From assembly GCF_036245865.1 (NCBI RefSeq), contig NZ_BTTW01000009.1, positions 62,001-126,000 on the forward strand: DNA of 64,000 nucleotides. Reading direction: 5' to 3'. Source of the stretch: Corallococcus caeni. GTDB taxonomy: Bacteria; Myxococcota; Myxococcia; Myxococcales; Myxococcaceae. Both the position numbers and the translations under genes were made by a program. Under the pieces are notes generated by a model. The model was not told where the DNA came from, did not search any database, and saw only the letters and a list, made by a program, of their open reading frames with translations. This document shows positions 1 to 8,352 of this stretch, piece by piece (positions within the stretch are counted from its first letter, which is position 1; each line of letters starts with the position of its first letter).

Positions 1-92
1 AGCACGCCGTCCGCTGGCGCCGGGGTGAAGCGCGCGTCCGGGTAGCTGGCGAACCGCGCCGCCGTGAAGTCGGGATGAGCAATGGTCGTCAC
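1..92 (-). CDS. Partial hypothetical protein, 5' end only
   Basis: Reading leftward from a GTG at position 92, about 30 codons stay open to the window edge, beginning MTTIAHPDFTAARFASYPDA. Codon use has G/C at nearly every third position, as in the genes around it. A short G-rich stretch before the GTG could serve as a weak ribosome binding site. No domain can be recognised from so short a piece. The start and the reality of the gene are both moderately uncertain. Confidence 0.4.
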   Translation of the reverse strand, partial: MTTIAHPDFTAARFASYPDARFTPAPADGV

Positions 93-297
93 CCCGCCAC
101 CATGCGCGGGCCCTCCCACCCGTTCAAGCGTGGCGCATGCCGCCATCCCCTCGGAATGTTTCCCCTTTCATAAGGCCCACCCACCTGGACGCACCCCGTC
201 AAGCGCACGCCCCGCAACCACCGCGCGAATCCCGGGTTCATTTCCTCAAGAACGACGCGCTGGCACCAACGCCCGCGCACCTGGAGGAGGACACACC

Positions 298-612
298 ATG
301 AAGCGCAACGGACTGGGGATGCTCGCGGCGGTGCTGGGCCTGACGGTGGCGCTGCCGGCCGTGGCCGCGGAGGCCGACAAGCGGCAGGTGAACCAGCAGC
401 AGCGCATCAAGCAGGGCGTGAAGAGCGGCGAGCTCACGGGCCGCGAGGCCGCGCGCCTGGAGCGCCAGCACCGCGCCGTCCAGCGCGAAATCCGCCAGGA
501 CCGCCGGGACGACGGCCACCTGGACGCCGCCGAGCGCGCCCGCATCGACGCGAAGCAGGACGCCCTCAGCCGCCGCATCGCCCACCAGAAGCACGACGGC
601 CAGAGCCGCTAG
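298..612 (+). CDS. Small exported charged helical protein
   Basis: A 104-residue protein starts at ATG 298 behind a clear GGAGGAGG ribosome binding site. Residues 1-23 form a signal peptide (basic start, hydrophobic core GMLAAVLGLTVALPA, cleavage near AVAAEA). The mature part is rich in Arg, Gln, Asp and Lys and looks entirely alpha-helical. Its motif GVKSGELTGREAARLE followed by a second helix with DDGHLDAAERARID resembles short periplasmic helical proteins common in proteobacteria, where such helix-loop units are sometimes predicted to bind metal. I infer a small periplasmic protein and cannot name a function. It is monocistronic and is followed by a strong stem-loop at 625-682. Confidence 0.8.
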   Translation: MKRNGLGMLAAVLGLTVALPAVAAEADKRQVNQQQRIKQGVKSGELTGREAARLERQHRAVQREIRQDRRDDGHLDAAERARIDAKQDALSRRIAHQKHDGQSR

Positions 613-624
613 CTCCCCGGGAAT

Positions 625-682
625 TGCGCACCGCGACAGGGCCTCCCCGGGCGGCCCACCGGGGTCCTGTCGCCGGTGCGCA
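625..682 (+). terminator. Long stem-loop, probable terminator
   Basis: The arms TGCGCACCGCGACAGG (625-640) and CCTGTCGCCGGTGCGCA (666-682) pair over 16 bases with one bulged base. The 25-base loop contains a further CCCC/GGGG pairing. Only a short TTT follows, so it is an imperfect intrinsic terminator for the gene ending at 612. It could also be a structured 5' leader of the LysM gene downstream. Confidence 0.55.
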
Positions 683-851
683 GCTGTTTCAGGGGCCGGA
701 TTCCGCTCCGGGTGCGCTTCGTGCACGCCATGTGCGTGCCTGGGGTGAAAAGCAGGTGGGGGACGCAACCCGGGTTCTTGAATGCCGAGAATGGAAACAA
801 TCGCAGCCGGTGACCGAGGTCGGGTCACTGCTCCCCTTCCCGGAGCCCCCC

Positions 852-1556
852 ATGAGCTACCGCATCCAATCTGGTGACACCCTCTCTGGTCTGGCCAAGC
901 GCTACGGCACCTCCGTGGACGCGCTGATGAAGGCCAATCCGCAGGTCACCAACAAGGACCTCATCTACACGGGCAACACGCTGAACATCCCCGGCTCGCG
1001 CGACAGCTTCGAGCCCGGCACCCAGGGCCAGGGCGTGCGCGGCGGCGGCTCCGGCGGCTCCAGCGGCGCCGGCAACGTGACGGCGCCTCCGGGCGGCGCG
1101 GGCCCGGGCACGCGGGGCCCCGGTGGCAGCCCGTTCGACATCGCGATGTCGCACATGGGCAAGAACGCCGGCTCGCTGAAGCTGGAGACCAGCGGCGTGG
1201 GCGCGGACATGGAGGACTGGGTCCCCAACAACGTCAACTGCGCCAACTTCGTCTCCGCGTGCCTGGAGCAGGCCGGGCAGATCAAGGACAGCCAGCACAG
1301 CGCGTCCGTGATGACGCTCCAGGGGAACCTGGACCGCGACCCGAACTTCAAGCGCGTGGACCTGAAGGACGCGAAGCCCGGCGACGTCGTCTCCATGAGG
1401 GTGGGCAGCGGCCAGCACGTGGTGATGTTCGCGGGCTGGAAGGACGGCAAGCCCCAGTTCATCGGCTCCAACAACGTGAACTCGGACGGCTCGCAGCGCA
1501 TCAGCCTCACGTCGATGAACTACCCCATCATGTCCGTGCACCAGTACCAGGGCTGA
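852..1556 (+). CDS. LysM-anchored cysteine peptidase/amidase-like cell-wall hydrolase
   Basis: This 234-residue protein has an N-terminal LysM domain (residues 2-47, YRIQSGDTLSGLAKRYGT...) that should bind peptidoglycan. A glycine/proline-rich linker (about 55-93, containing GQGVRGGG) leads to a C-terminal domain of the NlpC/P60 or CHAP fold. In it the pattern NCANFVSACL gives a candidate catalytic Cys130, GQHVVMFAGW a candidate His189, and IGSNN a third polar residue. I infer cleavage of peptidoglycan peptide bonds. There is no obvious signal peptide before the LysM, so export would need another route. ATG 852 was chosen because LysM begins at once. A paralogue with the same layout lies at 16182-16826 on the other strand. 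A terminator-like hairpin follows. Confidence 0.8.
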   Translation: MSYRIQSGDTLSGLAKRYGTSVDALMKANPQVTNKDLIYTGNTLNIPGSRDSFEPGTQGQGVRGGGSGGSSGAGNVTAPPGGAGPGTRGPGGSPFDIAMSHMGKNAGSLKLETSGVGADMEDWVPNNVNCANFVSACLEQAGQIKDSQHSASVMTLQGNLDRDPNFKRVDLKDAKPGDVVSMRVGSGQHVVMFAGWKDGKPQFIGSNNVNSDGSQRISLTSMNYPIMSVHQYQG

Positions 1557-1583
1557 ACAACCCCTGGAGCCGTGGTCCCCGGT

Positions 1584-1629
1584 GGGGCCTTCGCCTTCCG
1601 CGCCCTGGCGCCTGGAAGGGGGAGGCCCC
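1584..1629 (+). terminator. Hairpin with short T run after LysM gene
   Basis: The arms GGGGCCT...CCTTCC and GGAAGG...AGGCCCC pair around a small loop, with an internal mismatch, and CTTTT follows shortly after. It sits 28 bases past the stop of the LysM gene and well before the receiver gene, so it probably ends the LysM transcript. Confidence 0.55.
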
Positions 1630-1798
1630 ATCCGCTTTTCCAGGGATGGGCCCCGGGTCCGGAGCGCCCGCCTGCCCTCGCGGGCACCCGGACTGGCGCC
1701 GGCCGCACATTGCACGTGGCCTAGCGTCCAGGGTTGGACGTTCCCTGGACACGGGGTCTTTGCGGCCGTGGCAAGACGGAGGGAGTCTTCCCACAGCC

Positions 1799-2179
1799 AT
1801 GCGAAGCCTCATCCTCCTCGTGGAAGACCATGTCGACAGCCGTGAGATGCTGGAGGAGTTCCTCACGCTGGAAGGATTCGCCGTGGAGGTCGCCGGCAAC
1901 GGCCTGCACGCCTGGGAGCGCCTCCGGCGCGGCCCCACGCCGGACGTGATGCTGCTGGACCTGATGATGCCGGTGATGAGCGGCTGGGAGCTGATGGAGC
2001 GCGTGCAGAAGGAGCCGCGCCTCAAGAACCTGCCCGTCATCGTCGTGTCGGGCGCGGGCGCCACCCGCCCCGTGCCCCAGGGCATCCGGGCGTCCATCCC
2101 CAAGCCGCTGGACCTGGACGACCTGATGCGCGCGCTGGAGCCGTTCCGCTCGCAGTCGCAGTTAGCCGCCGCCTACTGA
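1799..2179 (+). CDS. Single-domain response regulator (receiver)
   Basis: A 126-residue stand-alone receiver domain. The acidic pair E9/D10 (LLVEDH), phosphoacceptor D54 (VMLLDLMMP), a Ser/Thr-type switch residue in VIVVSGAG and invariant K102 (SIPKPLDL) are all present, so it should be phosphorylatable. There is no output domain, so it probably acts through protein contact or as a phosphorelay intermediate. It converges on and overlaps by 7 bases the histidine kinase at 2173-4095, which makes that kinase an attractive but unproven partner. Confidence 0.9.
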   Translation: MRSLILLVEDHVDSREMLEEFLTLEGFAVEVAGNGLHAWERLRRGPTPDVMLLDLMMPVMSGWELMERVQKEPRLKNLPVIVVSGAGATRPVPQGIRASIPKPLDLDDLMRALEPFRSQSQLAAAY

Positions 2180-4095
2180 GCCGGCACCGCGGGCGACGCC
2201 GGCTCGCGGGGCAGGACGACGCGGAAGACGGTGCCCTCGGACGCACGCGAGCGCACCTCGATGCGGCCCCCGTGGCCCTTCACCACCTGTTCGACGATGT
2301 AGAGCCCCAGCCCCAGGCCGCCGTGCGTGTTGCCTCCCGCGCCGCGCCGGAAGGGGTCGAACAGGCGCGGCAGCAGGTCCGGCGGGATGGGGTCTCCGCC
2401 GTTCTGCACCTCCAGCACCACGTGCGCGTCCGCGTCCGTCAGGCTGAAGCGCACGGGGGAGTCCGGCGGGCTGTACTGGAGCGCGTTGCCGCCCAGGTTG
2501 CTCACCACCTGGAGCAGCCGGTCCGCGTCCCAGGCGCCGTCGTAGCGGCCCGAGCCCACGTGCAGCGTGAGCGAGCGCTCCGGCCACGCCGCCTCCAGCT
2601 CCTCCACCGCCTGGCGCACCACCATGCGCACGTCGCCGGGCACCCGCTCGATGGGGATGCCGCCGCCCAGCCGGCTGCGGGTGAAGTCGAGCAGCTCCGA
2701 AATCATCCGCGCCATGCGCTCGCCGGAGCGCGCGATGCGGGACACCGCCTTGCGGTCACGCTCCTGGAGCGCGTCGCCGTGCAGGAGCTTGGTGACGGAC
2801 AGCTGGATGGCGTTGAGGGGGTTTCTCAGGTCGTGGCTGACGATGGCGATGAGCCGCTCGCCGAACTGCGCCGCTTCCCGCGCGGCCTCTTCCGCGCGGC
2901 GGCGCTCGGTGACGTCCACCAGCGTGACGACGCCCGCGACAATCTGGTTGTCCCGGTCGCGCACGGGCGCGCTGGAGCCCAGGAGGTGCGCGGTGGTGCC
3001 GTCCGGCCGGCGCACCTGGAGCGGCTCCGCCTGGCGCGTCTCGCCGGTGCGCAGCGCACGGGCCATGGGCCACGCGTCGTCCGCCAGCGGCTCGTTCTCC
3101 GCGGAGAAGATCTGGTGTGACGACTCGTAGTCCGCGAGGCTGGCCGAGGGCCGGAACGGATGGCCCAGCAGCGACTCCAGCGCGCGGTTGCCCAACAGCA
3201 GCCGGCCGCTGGGCGCCTCCGCGATGAGCACTCCCGCGGGGAGCTGGTCCAGCACCGCCGCCAGCCGCGCGCGCTCCGCCTCGATGGTGGCCAGCAGGCG
3301 CTGGCGCTCGGCCTCCGCCTGACGGCGCTGGGTGATGTCCAGCACCGTGGCGGCGCGGCCCACGCGGCGGCCCGTCGCGTCCCGCAGGGACGTCACGTGC
3401 ACGAACGCGGGGAAGCGGCTGCCGTCGCGGCGCAGGTGCAGCGCTTCGTATTCGTGGAACGGCTTGGAGCTGGCGGCGGCCATGTGCCGGGGCAGCGCGC
3501 CCCGGGACTCGGGCGCCACCAGGTCCTCCAGCTTCAGGCCCTTCAGCGCTTCGGCGGGCTGCCCGTGCATGCGCGCGAGCGCGGGGTTCGCCGCCATGAA
3601 CGTGCTGTCCTCCGCGCCCATCACCGCCACGCCCACACCCAGGTGCGTGAAGATGTCCTCCCAGCGCCCGGGCCCGGCCGTGTCCGGGGCGCCCCGCTCG
3701 CGCGCCGCCTCCGCCGCCTCGCGCGACGCGAGCAGCCGGGCCTGGACGTGCGCCTCCAGCGCCGCGGCCTCCACCGCGTCCACGGCGTCGTGGAAGCGCT
3801 CCACCTGGTCCTCGTCACCCGGGCCCGCGCCGCCGCGCTCGCGCCACAGCCGCAGCACCGTGTCGCGCAGGCGCCGGAAGTTCGTCGTCGTGGGGTGCCC
3901 GTCGGAGCCCTGCACCAGGAGCGACAGCTCGCGCGCCAGGGCGTCGGCGACGCGCGCGTCCGGGTTCGCCATCCGGGCCGCCACCGCGGACAGCCCGTGG
4001 GAGAAGGTGTCGCCGGAGCCGGGCGCTTCGTGGAGCCATGCGTCCTGGAGGACGTCGCGGGACTGGAAGAGGAAGTCGGCGAGGGACAGGGGCAC
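2173..4095 (-). CDS. Soluble PAS-PAS histidine kinase with RsbRD-like N-terminal helical domain
   Basis: A 640-residue kinase without membrane segments. Residues 1-120 are a helical region resembling the RsbRD-type N-terminal domain seen in two other kinases of this window. PAS1 is at about 145-258 (ends VLDITQRR) and PAS2 at about 275-397 (ends LVDVTERR). The HisKA helix has phosphoacceptor H421 in SHDLRNPL, followed by LLDFTRSRLGGGIP. The HATPase_c domain has an N box (NLGGNALQYS) and a GLGLGL box. The G1 region reads QNGGDPIP, slightly different from the usual DxGxG. The kinase probably senses a cytoplasmic signal and phosphorylates a separate receiver. Its stop overlaps the end of the convergent receiver gene. 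Confidence 0.9.
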   Translation of the reverse strand: MPLSLADFLFQSRDVLQDAWLHEAPGSGDTFSHGLSAVAARMANPDARVADALARELSLLVQGSDGHPTTTNFRRLRDTVLRLWRERGGAGPGDEDQVERFHDAVDAVEAAALEAHVQARLLASREAAEAARERGAPDTAGPGRWEDIFTHLGVGVAVMGAEDSTFMAANPALARMHGQPAEALKGLKLEDLVAPESRGALPRHMAAASSKPFHEYEALHLRRDGSRFPAFVHVTSLRDATGRRVGRAATVLDITQRRQAEAERQRLLATIEAERARLAAVLDQLPAGVLIAEAPSGRLLLGNRALESLLGHPFRPSASLADYESSHQIFSAENEPLADDAWPMARALRTGETRQAEPLQVRRPDGTTAHLLGSSAPVRDRDNQIVAGVVTLVDVTERRRAEEAAREAAQFGERLIAIVSHDLRNPLNAIQLSVTKLLHGDALQERDRKAVSRIARSGERMARMISELLDFTRSRLGGGIPIERVPGDVRMVVRQAVEELEAAWPERSLTLHVGSGRYDGAWDADRLLQVVSNLGGNALQYSPPDSPVRFSLTDADAHVVLEVQNGGDPIPPDLLPRLFDPFRRGAGGNTHGGLGLGLYIVEQVVKGHGGRIEVRSRASEGTVFRVVLPREPASPAVPAQ

Positions 4096-4223
4096 GGTGC
4101 GCGGACTCGGGGGCGAAGGGCCTTGGGGTGGGCAGAGCGAAAGGGCCCCACCGACTTAGGCCCCCGCTCCCGCTGCCACAAGGACCGTCTGTCCCCGTGT
4201 CAGGAGGTAGGCGAACGGACGAG

Positions 4224-4460
4224 TCACAGAGGCCGCAGGGCGGTCAACCGCAGGAGCCCCGTGCCTGGCTCCATGCGGTAGCGGACCTGGAAGCCGCACG
4301 CGAGCACCGCCACACCCTCGCGCCCGGACGCCGTCACCGGCAGCGACGGCATCCGGCTGACGAGCGCCCCCAGCTCCCCTTGAAGGCGCTCGCGCACGGC
4401 GGGCGGACACGCCGTGAGCGTGCGCACCACCGGGAGTTCCAGCTGGCAGCGGTAGGCCAT
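4224..4460 (-). CDS. Small RelE/ParE-like fold protein
   Basis: A 78-residue protein starting at ATG 4460. The pattern MAYRCQLELPVV, then helix PPAVRERLQGELGALV, then beta strands around QVRYRMEPGTGLLRLTAL follows the order of the RelE/ParE toxin fold (strand, two helices, then a beta sheet with Arg/Tyr). It aligns along its length with the C-terminal domain of the response regulator transcribed in the opposite direction 189 bases away, sharing M-Y, L-A-P-VR, LP-AS and a late VR. No antitoxin gene is adjacent, so it may be a domesticated domain and not a toxin. A longer start at 4613 is possible but has poor codon use. The family call is an inference from pattern. Confidence 0.6.
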   Translation of the reverse strand: MAYRCQLELPVVRTLTACPPAVRERLQGELGALVSRMPSLPVTASGREGVAVLACGFQVRYRMEPGTGLLRLTALRPL

Positions 4461-4649
4461 GAGCGCCGCGAAGGGTGTGCATCTACAGCCCAACTGCAAG
4501 ATGACAGTGGGGCGGTGACAAAGGCTGTCGGACGCTGAGCGTCTGGGGGGAACAGTCCCCGGGGCACACTGTCGGGCAGGCGACGCTGGGATTCCCGTCA
4601 GACCCGGGTCCACTGCAAGAAACCAAGGAAAAGCGGGTCAAATCGAGGG
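4461..4649 (+). promoter_or_regulatory. Divergent intergenic control region
   Basis: These 189 bases separate two divergent genes encoding related domains and must hold both promoters. A small inverted repeat GACGC-TGA-GCGTC lies at 4531-4543. Near-repeated words AACTGCAAG and CACTGCAAG occur close to each end. No confident -35/-10 boxes were found. Confidence 0.35.
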
Positions 4650-5333
4650 ATGGCCCTGGGCGTCCGTCACCTGCTGCTGGTCGAGGACGATCGGACGTGG
4701 CGGGAAGGGGTGGGCCGGGCCGCGAGCGAAGCGGGCTTCCGGGTGTCGTCCGTGTCGGACGGCGCGGAGGCGCTGCACTGGCTGCGTCATCGCCCGCGCG
4801 CGCAGCACCCGGACCTCATCCTGTTGGACCTGGTGTTGCCCCGGCTGGATGGATGGGAGCTGTACGGCCAGCTGCGCACGGACTCGCGGCTGCGGCACCT
4901 GACGGTGATGATGATGTCCACGGGGAGCGGCACGCCGGACGTACCGCTGCAAGGGGTGGCGGGCTTCCTGCACAAGCCGCCGCGGCCGGAGGCGCTGGTG
5001 GAGGAGCTGGCGGAGCGGCTGCGCCAGCTGCCCGGGCGCCAGGAGCCGCCGCGCATGCCGTATTCGCTGCGGCTGCCCGACGAATCGCTCTACGCGCTGC
5101 ACGCGCTGCCGGCCCCGGTCCGTCACGCGGTGCGCGTGCACCTGCTGCGCGCCGCGGAGCTGTCCGCCACGGAGCTGCCGCTGGCGTCGTCCTGGCTGAT
5201 GGCGCTGCACAGCGAGCAGCCCCTGCTGCTGGTGACGGTGGAGGGCGTGCGCGTGGTGCTGGAGGTGGACGACGACGCCTGCGCGCTGACCGCGAGCATG
5301 GTCATCGTGCCCAGCCACCTGCGCTACTCCTGA
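4650..5333 (+). CDS. Response regulator fused to a RelE/ParE-like output domain
   Basis: This 227-residue protein has a complete receiver at residues 5-125: acidic E12/D13, phosphoacceptor D60 in LILLDLVLP, and K109 in FLHKPPRP. A second domain at about 136-224 starts MPYSLRLPDESL and continues with LPAPVRHAVRVHLLRAA and strands PLLLVTVEGVRVVLEV. It is not a usual DNA-binding output domain. Its order of strand, helices and sheet parallels the small protein encoded divergently at 4224-4460, and both resemble the RelE/ParE fold. I infer a signalling output built from that fold. ATG 4650 sits directly before the receiver. The downstream bpX6 gene converges with only 7 bases between. Confidence 0.75.
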   Translation: MALGVRHLLLVEDDRTWREGVGRAASEAGFRVSSVSDGAEALHWLRHRPRAQHPDLILLDLVLPRLDGWELYGQLRTDSRLRHLTVMMMSTGSGTPDVPLQGVAGFLHKPPRPEALVEELAERLRQLPGRQEPPRMPYSLRLPDESLYALHALPAPVRHAVRVHLLRAAELSATELPLASSWLMALHSEQPLLLVTVEGVRVVLEVDDDACALTASMVIVPSHLRYS

Positions 5334-5340
5334 CGCGGGC

Positions 5341-8300
5341 TCACACCACCGGCACGCGGTGGACCTCACCGGACGTCAGGTCCAGCCACACCACGCGGCC
5401 GAACAGGTCGTGCACGGCGCACCACTCCTCCGTGAGGCGCACGACCTGGGGCGGGGTGCCGGAGAACTCCACCGTGGCGCGCGTGTGGCCGGCGAGGTCG
5501 CGCAGGACGGCCGTGTGCAGCTCGCCCTTCTGGAAGCGCGTCACGCTCCAGGCCTGCCCGAGCACCGCGCCCACGCGCTCCTCACCCTGCGGGGACGGGA
5601 TGTGGAAGCGCCGCGCGGCGATGGGGGCCAGGTAGGACCAGGGGCCGGCCCCCGCGCCTTCGGGCACCGCGATGCGCCCGGCCACCGCCTCGCCGTCGGG
5701 CGTGAGCGCGAGGGCGTCCGGCGCTCCCGCCAGGTCCGGCATGTTCGTGCGCCCGCGCAGGGTGGGACCGCCCGCCAGCACGTAGCTCCAGCGCTCCAGC
5801 CGCTCGAAGTCCTGGCCCGGGGAGAGGTGCAGGACGAGGAAGGACAGGTGCTGCGCGTCGACGGCCAGCTTCAGCACGGTGCCGCCCACCTGGGACACGC
5901 GCCACAGGGAGCGCGGCTCGGCGGCGAGCGTGTCCACCATGCTCACGGTGTCGCGCACGGCGGTGAACCACCGCTCCCCGTCGTAGGTGGGGGCCCACGC
6001 GTCCAGCTCCGTGTCGCCCCCGCGCGTGGCCCGGCGCTCCACCAGGTCCAGCCGCGACAGGCGCCACAGGTCGCCCCGGCGCGCCAGCGCGAGCGCGCGG
6101 TCGCCCTGCGTGGACACGACGAGCGAGAACGCCGGCACGTCGAAGTTCGCGAGCGTGCGTCCGTCCGAGCCCACCAGCCGCGCGCCCGCCTCCCCCAGCG
6201 CGAGCAGCACGCGCCGTCCCGGCAGCACCACGGCGTCATGCACGGCGTGGGCGCCCGCGTCGTTGCGGTCCATCCACACGCGCACCGGAGGCAGGTCGTT
6301 CGCTTCGGCCCAGGGGCGCCGGAGGGAGGGCAGTGGCGTGGGCAGGTCCGTGCGCAGCGCGTCCATCGCCGGGTCCTTCAGGGCGCGCAGCTGCTGGAGG
6401 AGTCTGGCGTTGGAAGGGAGGACGTCCGCGGCTTCGTCGCGCATCAGCGCGCGGAGGGTGGGAACGAGGAGCGAGCTCCGCGCAGGGGAGGCGGCCTCGC
6501 GCAGCAGCTCCGTGGCGAAGGCCAGGCGCTCCGGTGCGCGTGCGGGGGCGTCGTCCGACAGCAGGTCCTGGATGTCCTCGCGCGCGGCGCCGAAGCCGTC
6601 CGGGAACCCGAGCGACAGGCGCGCCAGGAGCTTCGCGCCGCTCATGCCACCGGCCTGGATGCCTCGGTCCACCCAGGCCCGCGCGAGGTGGCGCGCGAAG
6701 CTGACGGGCCACACGGCGTCCACCGCGCGCGCCCAGTCACCGGCCTCCGCGAGCGACTCCGCCCACAGCAGGCGCAGGGCCTGGGCTTCGGCGGGGTGCG
6801 TCTTCTCCAGTCGCAGCACCGCGTCCGCGAACACGCCCGAGCGCCGTGCGATGGACACCGCGCGCGCCACGTCCTTCGCGAGGAACCACTGGCGCACCAC
6901 GAGGCTCGCGGGGAGGTCGCGGCCCTCGGCGAGCTCCGCCGCGAGCTGGAGGCGGCCGTGGCGCTCCAGGAAGGACACGGCCTCCTCGGTCGCGTCCAGC
7001 AGCTCCGCGAGCACGAAGGCGGCCTCGTCGATGCGGCCTTCGCGCTCCAGGCGGCGGAAGGTCTCGCGGTAGCGCTCGCGCAGGGCCTCGAACAGGGCGG
7101 GGCCACCGCCGAACGATTGCGCGGCACCGCTGCGGCCATGAGGCTGGATGCGCAGCTCCTCACGCGGTCCGGGAACTCCGAGCGCGAGCCGGGCGCGTTC
7201 GTCCAGGTCCTTGCCCAGGGGGATGGCATGGCGCAGGGCTTCGTCGAGGTTGCCCTCCTCGAAGAGCTCGAAGAGGCGGCGAAGGTAGTCGCCCTTGCGC
7301 TGCCCCACGAGCTGCCCCAGGGGCGTGTTCTGGAGCATCCACGCCTTGAGTCGCTCCAGCGCGCCGGGGCCTTCGGGTTCGGCGGGGCGTGCGCTGGCGC
7401 CCGGTGCGGGCAGCGAGCCCTGCCGCGAAGCCGTGGCCCTGTCGCGCCCGCGCATCCCGGCGAGGAGCCGTGAGAACCAACCCGGCCGTGCATCGGCGCC
7501 CGAGGCGGACGCGGAGCCAGCGGACGCGGAGCCGGAGCCGAAGAGTCGCTGCCACAAGCCGGGGCTGGATGCGCCCGGGCCGGAGGCACCTGGAGACAAC
7601 GCGCTCCGCAGCCGGTCGAGCAATCCCGCGCGCCCCACGGTCACGGTGTTCGATGCACCTTCCGTGTCCAAGCGGAAGGCCCGGCGCAGCCGTGTGAACA
7701 GGCCTTCACGGCGGACGGTCAGCGTGGCTTCACCGGGCTTCTGTGAGAAGGCCCGTCGCAGGCGCGCGAAGAGGCCCTCGCGTGCCACCGGGACTTCCCT
7801 CCCGGCCATGCGCGCCAGCATGCGCTCCGCTTCGGGCGCGAGCGCGGGCACCTTCGGTCCGAACCACTCACGCGTGGGTGGAGGCAGGGGCTCCAGCGCG
7901 CTCTGCATGGGCGGAGGCGGCGCTCCGAGTCCCTTCACCCGCACGCGCCGCCACGCCGACACGTCCAGCCACGCCCCCGGATCCACCTGGCGCAGCTCCC
8001 CGGGCACGTACATCCGCGCGACGCCCGCATGCACCAGCACGACGGCTCCCGCGGGCGGAGCCAATCGCTCGCGCTCCTTCGCGCTCAGCGGCGCGCTGGT
8101 GAGCACGCCGGCCTCCAGCACCAGGGGCAGCCCGGGCGCGGCCTCCACCGCGCACTTGCACGGCGCCGCCAGCTTCAACAGGTGCCCACCCGCCAGCGCC
8201 CAGACCGTGGCGCCGGGCCTCCACGCAGCGAGCACGCGGCGGCGTGCCTCGACCTCGCCCAGCGTTCCGGGATGGAACCACCAGGCCGCCGCCACCACGG

Positions 8301-8352
8301 TGCCCCGATGCACGTGGGCACGAGGACGCACGACTCCGGACACGGGGCTCAC
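5341..8352 (-). CDS. bpX6-type large component of MoxR-vWA-beta-propeller system
   Basis: A 1003-residue protein. GTG 8352 was chosen because it forms a GTGA overlap with the upstream gene's stop. Residues about 1-150 look like the bpX6 domain (LRQVDPGAWLDVSAWRRV region). Residues about 190-340 are low complexity and carry six spaced copies of a short amphipathic motif such as EGLFARLRRAF. A helical repeat region follows (about 345-650), and a beta-propeller-like region ends the protein (about 700-1003, repeated short strands with GDRALALARRGDLWRLSRL). In published comparative genomics, bpX proteins accompany a MoxR AAA+ ATPase and a vWA protein in predicted NTP-dependent conflict systems. 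Exact function is unknown. It is the last gene of the bpX5, vWA-propeller, bpX6 operon. Confidence 0.75.
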   Translation of the reverse strand: MSPVSGVVRPRAHVHRGTVVAAAWWFHPGTLGEVEARRRVLAAWRPGATVWALAGGHLLKLAAPCKCAVEAAPGLPLVLEAGVLTSAPLSAKERERLAPPAGAVVLVHAGVARMYVPGELRQVDPGAWLDVSAWRRVRVKGLGAPPPPMQSALEPLPPPTREWFGPKVPALAPEAERMLARMAGREVPVAREGLFARLRRAFSQKPGEATLTVRREGLFTRLRRAFRLDTEGASNTVTVGRAGLLDRLRSALSPGASGPGASSPGLWQRLFGSGSASAGSASASGADARPGWFSRLLAGMRGRDRATASRQGSLPAPGASARPAEPEGPGALERLKAWMLQNTPLGQLVGQRKGDYLRRLFELFEEGNLDEALRHAIPLGKDLDERARLALGVPGPREELRIQPHGRSGAAQSFGGGPALFEALRERYRETFRRLEREGRIDEAAFVLAELLDATEEAVSFLERHGRLQLAAELAEGRDLPASLVVRQWFLAKDVARAVSIARRSGVFADAVLRLEKTHPAEAQALRLLWAESLAEAGDWARAVDAVWPVSFARHLARAWVDRGIQAGGMSGAKLLARLSLGFPDGFGAAREDIQDLLSDDAPARAPERLAFATELLREAASPARSSLLVPTLRALMRDEAADVLPSNARLLQQLRALKDPAMDALRTDLPTPLPSLRRPWAEANDLPPVRVWMDRNDAGAHAVHDAVVLPGRRVLLALGEAGARLVGSDGRTLANFDVPAFSLVVSTQGDRALALARRGDLWRLSRLDLVERRATRGGDTELDAWAPTYDGERWFTAVRDTVSMVDTLAAEPRSLWRVSQVGGTVLKLAVDAQHLSFLVLHLSPGQDFERLERWSYVLAGGPTLRGRTNMPDLAGAPDALALTPDGEAVAGRIAVPEGAGAGPWSYLAPIAARRFHIPSPQGEERVGAVLGQAWSVTRFQKGELHTAVLRDLAGHTRATVEFSGTPPQVVRLTEEWCAVHDLFGRVVWLDLTSGEVHRVPVV

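Noticed and set aside
4461-4649. An antitoxin gene for the RelE/ParE-like protein
   Set aside because: The intergenic 189 bases and both flanks hold no short frame with a ribosome site and antitoxin-like sequence. The neighbour is the response regulator instead.
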